Assembly: GCA_964545545.1 (NCBI GenBank)
Contig: CAZJGK010000110.1
Coordinates: forward strand, 1-7,865
DNA length: 7,865 bases
Reading direction: 5' to 3'
Source: JAHJTW01 sp964545545
GTDB lineage: Bacteria > Krumholzibacteriota > Krumholzibacteriia > LZORAL124-64-63
The position numbers and the translations under genes were made by a program. This document shows positions 1 to 5,557 of this stretch, one piece after another. Below the pieces are notes generated by a model. That model saw only the letters and a program-made list of their open reading frames with translations, was not told where the DNA came from and did not search any database. Position 1 is the stretch's first letter; each line of letters begins with the position of its first letter.

Positions 1-1589
1 ACCCGGAAGGGATGATCCAGGAGGTCCCGGTTGAAAACCGGGAAGAACTCGATATCGTCATTCATATCTCCGAGGGTGACCAGTACTTCACCGGTGATAT
101 CCACTGGGAAGGCAACACCGTCCTGGACGACATGGCGGTCGCCAACCAGGTCTTTTTGAAGAAGGGAGAGGTGTTCAAGGAGGATGACTATCTGGACACC
201 TTGAACAACCTGCAGCAGGTATACGCGGACCGCGGCTACATCTACATCACCGTCGAACCCCAGCGCGACATTGTCGATCATGTGGTCAGCATCGATTTCA
301 AGTTCAGTGAGGGGCAACCGGCCTTGGTGCATGACATTCGGGTCACGGGCAACACCAAGACCTATGACAATGTCGTCCTGCGCCAATTGCGGATCTTCCC
401 CGGCGACACGTTCAGCAATAGCCGCATCCAGTCCTCGATCCGGGATGTTTTTCAGACCGGGTTTTTCGAGGATATCCAGCCCGATATCCAGCCCATCGAA
501 GGCGGGGATGTGGACATGGTGCTGAAGGTCAAGGAGAAGCAGACCGGTCAGTTCATGTTCGGGATGGCCTACAGCGCGCAGACCTCCGCCAGCGGGTTCA
601 TCCAGGTTGCCGAAACCAATTTCCGGGGCAAGGGCCAGAACCTGGGGGTCACCTGGCAGTTCGGCAGTCGGCAGCGTTACGTCGACCTGAGCTTTACCGA
701 ACCCTGGTTCCGCGGTACCCCGACCCTTGTGGGCGCCGACCTGTTCGACCGCTACCAGTTCAATTACGATGATTTTTACGAAAGCCGGACCCGGGGATTC
801 AGCTTGCGTCTCGGCCGGCGTGTGCCGGGAACCCGCTACAGCCGGGTAGGTCTGCGGTATGAATTGTCCGAAACCGAACTGTCGGATTTCAGCGCCAGTT
901 ATGTTAAGTACCTCAATGATCTTGAACAGTCCCTCGGCACAAGCGATCTTCCCTGGCAGCGTCTGGATCGCGTCGATTGGCCCCAGAGCAAGAGCAGCGT
1001 GCGCTTCAGCTTCAGTCGCAATTCCACCGACAGTCCCTTTTTCCCGACCCGCGGTTCCAACACGAGCTACAGTGTCGAGCTTGCCGGTGGGGTTCTGGGG
1101 GGCAAGATCGAGTTCCAGGAGCACTTGCTTTCTCACGCCATTTTCGAGCAGTTGCCGTCCAATTTCGTGCTGCATTTGCGCGGGTATTTCGGCATGATCC
1201 ACGGTCTCGGCAGTGCGGATAATGTTCCGGATTGGGAACGCTACCGATTGGGCGGCAATCGGCGCTATCCCTTGCGCGGTTATAGCGATCTGGAGGTTGT
1301 GCCGCGGGGCAATCCCAGTTTCATCGGCGGGAGGTACTTCTCGATCTTCAACACGGAGATCCTGTACCCCTTGACCAATTCCATCCAACTCCTATCCTTC
1401 CTGGATATGGGTGATGTCTGGAACAGCTTCGCGGAGGCTGATCTGGCGAACCTGCGCAAGGGCGCCGGATTCGGCCTGCGGGTTGAAGTGCCGATGATGG
1501 GCACCATAGGTTTTGATTATGGTTACGGCTTCGACAGGGTGGGCGGACCCCGTTGGGAGCCCCATTTTACCGTCGGGAATTTCTTCTAG
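1..1589 (+). CDS. bamA: BamA, outer membrane protein assembly factor (5' partial)
   Basis: Central subunit of the BAM machine, which folds and inserts beta-barrel proteins into the outer membrane. The frame is open to the left edge (codons from base 3), so the signal peptide and first POTRA domains lie outside the window. Counting from the first in-window Met (base 12), the end of one POTRA domain is followed by a POTRA4-like repeat at about residues 23-100 (WEGNTVLDD) and a POTRA5-like repeat at about 103-176 (VTGNTKTYDN, then GDTF and GFFED). The 16-strand barrel starts near residue 180 and carries the family's FRGKGQNLG segment (204-211). The loop-6 signature is LRGY at 421-424 (family VRGF/Y). 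The protein ends in Phe-Phe (VGNFF), a typical beta-signal for barrel insertion. The ompH/skp chaperone gene follows 51 bases downstream, the usual partner order. A 12-base tandem duplication encodes DIQPDIQP in POTRA5. Identification is firm; only the missing start is unknown. Confidence 0.96.
   Translation, partial: PEGMIQEVPVENREELDIVIHISEGDQYFTGDIHWEGNTVLDDMAVANQVFLKKGEVFKEDDYLDTLNNLQQVYADRGYIYITVEPQRDIVDHVVSIDFKFSEGQPALVHDIRVTGNTKTYDNVVLRQLRIFPGDTFSNSRIQSSIRDVFQTGFFEDIQPDIQPIEGGDVDMVLKVKEKQTGQFMFGMAYSAQTSASGFIQVAETNFRGKGQNLGVTWQFGSRQRYVDLSFTEPWFRGTPTLVGADLFDRYQFNYDDFYESRTRGFSLRLGRRVPGTRYSRVGLRYELSETELSDFSASYVKYLNDLEQSLGTSDLPWQRLDRVDWPQSKSSVRFSFSRNSTDSPFFPTRGSNTSYSVELAGGVLGGKIEFQEHLLSHAIFEQLPSNFVLHLRGYFGMIHGLGSADNVPDWERYRLGGNRRYPLRGYSDLEVVPRGNPSFIGGRYFSIFNTEILYPLTNSIQLLSFLDMGDVWNSFAEADLANLRKGAGFGLRVEVPMMGTIGFDYGYGFDRVGGPRWEPHFTVGNFF
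471..494 (+). repeat. 12-bp perfect tandem duplication inside bamA
   Basis: The unit GATATCCAGCCC occurs twice, at 471-482 and 483-494, head to tail and aligned with codons, so it encodes DIQP twice just after the GFFED motif of POTRA5. The repeat does not disturb the frame. Comparison from memory with the E. coli loop at this place suggests similar length, so it may be chance or an old duplication, not a recent insertion. Confidence 0.7.
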
Positions 1590-1629
1590 AAAAGTCGGCT
1601 GTTTTACCCGGCCGCAGTCATGTCAAGTG

Positions 1630-1635
1630 AAGGAG
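1630..1635 (+). promoter_or_regulatory. Ribosome binding site for ompH
   Basis: AAGGAG lies 5 bases before ATG 1641. It decides the start in favour of 1641 over the in-frame ATG at 1620, which has no such site and would put seven polar or acidic residues ahead of the signal peptide. Confidence 0.75.
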
Positions 1636-1640
1636 AAGCC

Positions 1641-2183
1641 ATGCGTCGCGATTTTCTGGTCTCTGGATGCCTCAGCCTTGTCCTGATGGCCCTGGTGGCC
1701 GCCGCGGTCCCCGGGACCGTGCTGGCGGCGGTGGAACGGCCCCTGGCGGTGATTGATTCCCAGCGCATCGCCAATGAGTACGAGGCTGCTCGTGATGCCC
1801 AGGAGCAGTACCAGAAGTTCCTCAAGGGGCTGCAACAGGATGTTGATCAGCGGGAAAAGGAACTGACCAGCATGGCCGAAGACATCGAGAGCCAGAAGAT
1901 GCTTCTGGGCGCGGATGCCCTGGCCACCAAGACCCAGCAGTTTGAAAAGAAACGGGCCGAGTATTTCCAGTTCCGCGATGGCGTCGACAAAAAAGCGGAA
2001 CAGGAATACAACACCCGGATTTCGCCGATTCTCGACCAGATCAAGACAATAGTGGAACGCATCGGCAAGGAAAAAGGCTACGGTTTGATCATCGATGCGG
2101 CCGCGGTCTCGGTGCTCTACCTCGATCCCGATTACGATCTGACCAACGACGTGCTGGCGGCCTTGGCCCGGGGAGACCAGTAG
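1641..2183 (+). CDS. OmpH/Skp family periplasmic chaperone
   Basis: Periplasmic holdase that binds unfolded outer-membrane proteins on their way to BamA. The 180-residue product starts at ATG 1641. Residues 1-30 are a Sec signal peptide: RR at 2-3, a hydrophobic core at about 11-24, and likely cleavage after VLA (29) or VLAA (30). A mature N-terminal beta segment with the family signature PLAVIDSQRIANEY (34-47) follows, then a long charged helical arm at about 48-125 rich in K, E and Q, which forms the coiled-coil tentacles of the trimer. The segment KEKGYGLIIDAAAVSVLYLDPDYDLT (143-168) returns to the body domain and matches the family's closing motif. A VSGC at 7-10 resembles a lipobox but sits before any hydrophobic core, so I do not call a lipoprotein. 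Its place between bamA and lpxD is the classical skp position. Likely co-transcribed with bamA (51-base gap). Confidence 0.93.
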   Translation: MRRDFLVSGCLSLVLMALVAAAVPGTVLAAVERPLAVIDSQRIANEYEAARDAQEQYQKFLKGLQQDVDQREKELTSMAEDIESQKMLLGADALATKTQQFEKKRAEYFQFRDGVDKKAEQEYNTRISPILDQIKTIVERIGKEKGYGLIIDAAAVSVLYLDPDYDLTNDVLAALARGDQ

Positions 2184-2197
2184 ACTCTTGATTTGAG

Positions 2198-2226
2198 TTG
2201 ACAGGGGCTGGCGAGACCATCAGATT
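2198..2226 (+). promoter_or_regulatory. Candidate sigma-70-type promoter upstream of lpxD
   Basis: A perfect TTGACA -35 box at 2198-2203 is followed, after 17 bases, by CAGATT (2221-2226), a weak -10 match (3 of 6). It lies in the only sizeable intergenic gap, 15 bases after the ompH stop and about 100 bases before the lpxD start, where an internal promoter for the lipid A operon would make sense. The poor -10 box keeps confidence low. A Bacteroidota-type -33/-7 promoter is not convincing here. Confidence 0.3.
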
Positions 2227-2253
2227 TAACGGGAAATCAACCAAGCTGCTTAA

Positions 2254-2280
2254 GCCCCCCGTCATTAATAGATGGGGGGC
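2254..2280 (+). other. Strong GC stem-loop in the ompH-lpxD gap
   Basis: GCCCCCCGTC (2254-2263) pairs with GATGGGGGGC (2271-2280): ten base pairs including one G-T wobble, around a 7-base A/T loop (ATTAATA). No U-tract follows directly; the next T-run (TTTTTT, 2304-2309) is 23 bases further on, so a classical intrinsic terminator is not supported on either strand. If transcription starts near the candidate promoter, the structure would be in the lpxD 5' leader. Otherwise it may separate the bamA-ompH and lpx parts of a longer transcript as a processing or stability element. The hexamer TGCTTA flanks it on both sides (2247-2252 and 2284-2289). Confidence 0.6.
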
Positions 2281-2312
2281 GGTTGCTTAGTCGGGTTTCC
2301 GGGTTTTTTGGC

Positions 2313-2317
2313 GGGAG
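2313..2317 (+). promoter_or_regulatory. Ribosome binding site for lpxD
   Basis: GGGAG lies 7 bases before ATG 2325. It supports that start over the in-frame TTG at 2283, which overlaps the end region of the upstream stem-loop and would add 14 residues with no family counterpart. Confidence 0.65.
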
Positions 2318-2324
2318 TAGTGAA

Positions 2325-3359
2325 ATGGCCGGGCGGACTTTGAGTGATATTGCCCGGGAGCTTGACGGTGAGCTGTTGGGGGATGTCGGCGATCTGGTGA
2401 TTTCCGGTGTTTCGGGGCTTGAGGATGCCGGACCGGATGACCTGAGCTTCGTGACGAGATCGCGCCGGGGATATGACCTTGGCGGTTGCCAGGCAGGTGC
2501 CTTGCTGGTGGGTCCACAATTCACGCCGGACCGGCCTGCGATCCGGGTGGAGGATCCCCAGGTTGCGTTTGCGCAGTTGCTTGCCCATTTCCTACCCGAC
2601 CCTGACCTGCTCTATCCGCCGGGGGTGCACGCAACGGCCGTTGTGGCTCCGGATGCGGACATCGCAGGGGCCGTGTCCATTGGGCCCTATTGCGTTATCG
2701 GGTCCGGCGTCAAACTGGGGCGGGGCACGCGGATTGGTTCCCATGTGATTATCGAGGCCGGGGTCTCCGTGGGAACCGACTGCACGATCTGCGGTCGGGT
2801 GACCATTTGTCACCGCTGCCGGGTTGAAAACCGCGTGATCCTGCACACGGGTGTGGTGATCGGCAGCGACGGCTTCGGATATCTGCCGAGTGGCGAGGGC
2901 CGGGTCAAGATTCCCCAGGTGGGAATTGTGGTGATCGAGGACGACGTTGAGATCGGCGCCGGGTCCTGTGTGGATCGTGCCGTCGCCGGTCGGACGGTGG
3001 TCGGGGCCGGAACAAAGGTCGACAACCTGGTCCAGATTGGGCACAATGTCAAAATTGGTCGTCATTGCGCCTTGAGCGCCCAGATGGGTATCGCGGGCAC
3101 CTCGGTCCTGGGTGACGGGGTTGTCGCCGGGGGTCAGGTCGGTGTTGGCGATCATTTGCATATTGGCGCGGGCGCGAAACTGGGGGGAAAATCCGGGGTT
3201 TGGCGTGATGTTCCGGCAGGGACAACGGTTTTCGGTTATCCTGCCTTGAATATCAAGGAGACTTTCCGGATCACCAGCGCCATGCGCAAGTTACCGGAAT
3301 TGATCAAGAGCTGGCGCAAATTTGAAGCCGGCCGAGATTCTTCGGAAGACCAGGAGTAG
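2325..3359 (+). CDS. lpxD: LpxD, UDP-3-O-(3-hydroxyacyl)glucosamine N-acyltransferase
   Basis: Third step of lipid A synthesis, in the cytoplasm: transfers a second R-3-hydroxyacyl chain from acyl carrier protein to the 2-amino group of UDP-3-O-acyl-glucosamine. The product has 344 residues (E. coli LpxD 341). Residues 1-100 form the uridine-binding domain with the marker DDLSFV (38-43). From about 101 to 300 there is a left-handed beta-helix of hexapeptide repeats ([IV]G-x4 pattern, for example PYCVIGSGVKLGRGTRIGSH). The conserved GSDGFGY is at 180-186 and the catalytic base is His240 in VQIGHNV (E. coli His239). The C-terminal helix (about 310-344) contributes to acyl-ACP binding and trimer contacts. 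The region usually reading IDRG/A..G.T appears as VDRAVAGRT (216-224), a mild variation. First gene of the compact lpx block; the lpxC start lies 7 bases after its stop. Confidence 0.96.
   Translation: MAGRTLSDIARELDGELLGDVGDLVISGVSGLEDAGPDDLSFVTRSRRGYDLGGCQAGALLVGPQFTPDRPAIRVEDPQVAFAQLLAHFLPDPDLLYPPGVHATAVVAPDADIAGAVSIGPYCVIGSGVKLGRGTRIGSHVIIEAGVSVGTDCTICGRVTICHRCRVENRVILHTGVVIGSDGFGYLPSGEGRVKIPQVGIVVIEDDVEIGAGSCVDRAVAGRTVVGAGTKVDNLVQIGHNVKIGRHCALSAQMGIAGTSVLGDGVVAGGQVGVGDHLHIGAGAKLGGKSGVWRDVPAGTTVFGYPALNIKETFRITSAMRKLPELIKSWRKFEAGRDSSEDQE
3352..3356 (+). promoter_or_regulatory. Ribosome binding site for lpxC-fabZ, embedded in the lpxD tail
   Basis: AGGAG, within the last two sense codons of lpxD, lies 10 bases before TTG 3367. 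It supports TTG 3367 as the lpxC start. The product then opens with MIRLQKTLGKSVTLEGHGLH, which aligns with normal LpxC N-termini. The longer reading from TTG 3322 would add 15 basic residues overlapping lpxD. Confidence 0.6.
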
Positions 3360-3366
3360 GGTACTT

Positions 3367-4680
3367 TTGATCCGGCTGCAAAAAACCCTTGGCAAAAGCG
3401 TTACCCTGGAAGGCCATGGTTTGCACACCGGTCAAGCCTCGATCATGACCCTGATGCCGGCACCCATCAACACGGGTATTGTTTTCGAGGTTCCCGGGCC
3501 TGAAGGACCGGTCAAGATTCCGGCCCTCGTGGAACACGCCGTCCCTCGCGAGAATATGAACCGCGCCACCACCCTGGAAAAGGATGGGGCGACGGTCACC
3601 ACCGTCGAGCATGTTCTGGCCGCCCTGTTCGGCATGGGTGTCACCAATTGTATCGTTTGTCTGGAGGGCGGCGAACCTCCCGTTTCGGGGTGTGCTAGCG
3701 CTTTGGTCTATGTGAATATGATCCAGGAGGCGGGAATCCTGGAGCAAGGTTTGCCCGCCTTGACCTACCGGGTCAATCGGCCCCGCTGCTGGCGCGACGG
3801 TCGCGTGGAGATCAGCATCAAGCCGGCGGAGCAGTTTATCCTTTCCTTTCATATTGAATACGATGATCCGGCTATCGGCATCCAGGATGCAACATTCGAG
3901 ATCCATCCGGATGTTTTTCAGGAACAGATCGCTTCGGCCCGCACTTTCGCCCTGATGAAAGACGTGGCGACGTTGCAGGGCATGGGGCTGGTCAAAGGCG
4001 GCAGCGTGATCAACGCGCTTGTATTCGACAACGGAAAACTGGCCGGTGGGCAGAAACTCAGATTCCCCGATGAATGCGTGCGCCATAAGATCCTGGATCT
4101 GCTGGGCGATCTGGCCCTGCTGGGTATGCCCATCCAGGGGCATGTCAGCGCGCGGTTCGCCGGTCACGGTGCCAACGTCGAATTCACCCGCCTGCTGGCG
4201 GCAGGCGAACGCAAACTGCCCCGGATTTATCCTCCGCGCGAGCCGACCGGGTGGGACATCGGGTCCATCATGGCGATCATGCCCCACCGCTATCCTTTTT
4301 TGCTGGTGGATCGGATTACGGAGCTGGAGCCCGGCAAGCGTGTCGTCGGGCTGAAGAACGTGACGTTCAACGAACATTTCTTTCAGGGACACTTTCCCGG
4401 TCACCCCATCATGCCTGCGGTGTTGATCATCGAGGCCATGGCCCAGACAGGCGGTGTGCTGCTGCTGAGCAGCGTCAATGATTCGCGCGGCAAGCTGGTC
4501 TATTTCAGCGGTATTGATGGGGCACGCTTTCGGCAGCCGGTGACTCCCGGCGACCAGTTGAAATTCGTTTTGGAAATGGTGAAATTAAGGGGCCCCATGT
4601 GTAAGATGCGCGGCACGGCGTGGGTAGGCTCCGACAAGGTGGCCGAGGCCGATCTCATGTCCACCATCGTGGACAGCTGA
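3367..4680 (+). CDS. lpxC/fabZ: LpxC-FabZ fusion: deacetylase plus 3-hydroxyacyl-ACP dehydratase
   Basis: Bifunctional protein of 437 residues from a TTG start. Residues 1-280 are LpxC, the zinc enzyme for the committed step of lipid A synthesis (deacetylation of UDP-3-O-acyl-GlcNAc). The zinc and catalytic set is complete: Glu81-His82 in TVEHVLAAL, ARTF at 191-194, His240 and Asp244 in VRHKILDLLGD, Lys241 and His267 in AGHGAN. A short linker (about 281-296) leads to FabZ (297-437), a hot-dog-fold dehydratase of fatty acid synthesis: MPHRYPFLLVD (305-315), catalytic His342 in GHFPGHP and Glu356 in IIEAMAQ, then YFSGIDGARFRQPVTPGDQL. The fusion is known in Bacteroidota and related phyla. Two oddities: the LpxC motif normally reading E-x-P-x-x-DGS is EPPVSGCAS (103-111), one residue short and without its Asp, and the Gly before the FabZ VL..E helix is Ala351. 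Because all metal ligands and catalytic residues remain, I expect both activities, but this is inferred. Confidence 0.95.
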   Translation: MIRLQKTLGKSVTLEGHGLHTGQASIMTLMPAPINTGIVFEVPGPEGPVKIPALVEHAVPRENMNRATTLEKDGATVTTVEHVLAALFGMGVTNCIVCLEGGEPPVSGCASALVYVNMIQEAGILEQGLPALTYRVNRPRCWRDGRVEISIKPAEQFILSFHIEYDDPAIGIQDATFEIHPDVFQEQIASARTFALMKDVATLQGMGLVKGGSVINALVFDNGKLAGGQKLRFPDECVRHKILDLLGDLALLGMPIQGHVSARFAGHGANVEFTRLLAAGERKLPRIYPPREPTGWDIGSIMAIMPHRYPFLLVDRITELEPGKRVVGLKNVTFNEHFFQGHFPGHPIMPAVLIIEAMAQTGGVLLLSSVNDSRGKLVYFSGIDGARFRQPVTPGDQLKFVLEMVKLRGPMCKMRGTAWVGSDKVAEADLMSTIVDS

Positions 4681-4690
4681 ACGGCTCCAT

Positions 4691-4697
4691 AAGGAGG
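4691..4697 (+). promoter_or_regulatory. Strong ribosome binding site for lpxA
   Basis: AAGGAGG is a near-perfect anti-16S match. Distance to candidate starts is 0 bases (ATG 4698), 6 bases (TTG 4704) and 15 bases (ATG 4713). Only TTG 4704 has normal spacing, so I prefer it; ATG 4713 remains possible and would shorten the protein by three residues. Confidence 0.7.
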
Positions 4698-4703
4698 ATG
4701 ATT

Positions 4704-5525
4704 TTGGATCCGATGAAACTCAAGAAAGTTACCGGTCCGCGGCCCTTGCGGGAGGCGGAGATCCACCCCACGGCCGTCGTGCACCCCGACGCTCGCCTAG
4801 GGCACAATGTCAGGATCGGTCCCCATGCCGTGATCGGCCCTGATGTGGTGATCGGTCCAGACTGCACTATCGGGAGTTCGGTGCTCATCGATGGAAGGAC
4901 CACCATCGGCAGCAACAATCGTTTCTTCCATGGCGCGGCTGTTGGCAGCGAACCCCAGGACAAAAAATACCGGGGCGAGACCTCTTTCGTCGAGATCGGG
5001 GACAACAATGATATCCGGGAATTTTGCACCATTCATCTGGCAACAGGTGAGGGTGATTCCACCCGGGTCGGCAACGGCAATCTCCTGATGGCTTACGTTC
5101 ACATTGCCCATAACTGCCATATCCAAGACAACACGGTGATTGCCAATGCGGTCAACTTGGCCGGGCATGTGGAAGTCGAGAATTACGCTACCATCGGGGG
5201 CCTGACGCCGGTGCACCAGTTTGTGCGGATCGGCGCCTATAGTTTCGTCGGCGGCGGCAGTCGCCTGCCCCAGGACGTGCCCCCTTTCATCAAGGTGGCG
5301 GGAAATCCGGTGGAAGTTGCCGGGCTCAACAGCATCGGCATGAAACGGAACGGATTCACGGAGGTCGAACTTCTGAACCTGCGGCGTGCGTACCGCTTGT
5401 TGTATCGCTCCGGACTGAATGTTACCCAGGCACTGGAACGGATCGCTGCCGATTGCAACCTTGATCGTCACATCGAGGATCTGATGGCCTTTATCCGGCG
5501 TTCGGAGCGGGGCATCGTCCGGTGA
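4704..5525 (+). CDS. lpxA: LpxA, UDP-GlcNAc 3-O-acyltransferase
   Basis: First step of lipid A synthesis: transfers an R-3-hydroxyacyl chain from ACP to the 3-OH of UDP-GlcNAc in the cytoplasm; the active enzyme is a homotrimer. With the TTG 4704 start it has 273 residues (E. coli 262), the extra length being a basic N-terminal tail before IHPTAVVHPDARLG (20-33). Hexapeptide repeats form the left-handed beta-helix from about 20 to 200. Family motifs are QDKKYRGE (85-92), the catalytic base His136 in YVHIAHNC (E. coli His125), LAGHVEVENYATIGG and VHQF (170-173), and GNPVEVAGLN (200-209). A helical C-terminal domain (about 210-273) follows, with the normal NxxGMKRNGF. The acyl-chain ruler residue equivalent to E. 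coli Gly173 is Gly184, which suggests a long (about C14) hydroxyacyl donor; this is inference from the ruler alone. It lies 23 bases after lpxC-fabZ and 32 before lpxB. The usual IHRGT reads IHLAT (110-114). Confidence 0.95.
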   Translation: MDPMKLKKVTGPRPLREAEIHPTAVVHPDARLGHNVRIGPHAVIGPDVVIGPDCTIGSSVLIDGRTTIGSNNRFFHGAAVGSEPQDKKYRGETSFVEIGDNNDIREFCTIHLATGEGDSTRVGNGNLLMAYVHIAHNCHIQDNTVIANAVNLAGHVEVENYATIGGLTPVHQFVRIGAYSFVGGGSRLPQDVPPFIKVAGNPVEVAGLNSIGMKRNGFTEVELLNLRRAYRLLYRSGLNVTQALERIAADCNLDRHIEDLMAFIRRSERGIVR

Positions 5526-5557
5526 GGTTTTCCTCGCCGTATCCAAGGTGATTCGTC

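Noticed and set aside
1659..1670. Lipobox-like VSGC at residues 7-10 of OmpH
   Set aside because: The Cys comes before the hydrophobic core, whereas a lipobox must follow it. A normal cleavage site (VLA/A) is present at residues 27-30.
2188..2195. Bacteroidota-type -7 box (TAnnTTTG-like TTGATTTG) after ompH
   Set aside because: The second base is wrong and there is no -33 TTTG-type element at the right distance; a chance match is likely.
2254..2309. Rho-independent terminator after ompH
   Set aside because: The hairpin is strong, but the T-run is 23 bases beyond the stem, and the minus-strand side has no T-tract either. Kept only as an unassigned stem-loop.
2272..2343. Possible 23-residue leader peptide starting at ATG 2272 in the lpxD leader
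   Set aside because: Its start is inside the right arm of the stem-loop, no ribosome site precedes it, and it overlaps the lpxD start in another frame. Nothing in its composition suggests an attenuator peptide.
3322..3366. Upstream TTG start for lpxC at 3322
   Set aside because: It would overlap the end of lpxD by 38 bases and add 15 basic residues with no counterpart in LpxC; TTG 3367 has a ribosome site and gives the standard N-terminus.
3304..4404. Long minus-strand open frame (366 codons) opposite lpxC-fabZ
   Set aside because: It mirrors lpxC-fabZ, has no recognisable domain and low-complexity composition, and long antisense frames are expected in GC-rich coding DNA. The plus strand shows complete catalytic motifs across the same bases.
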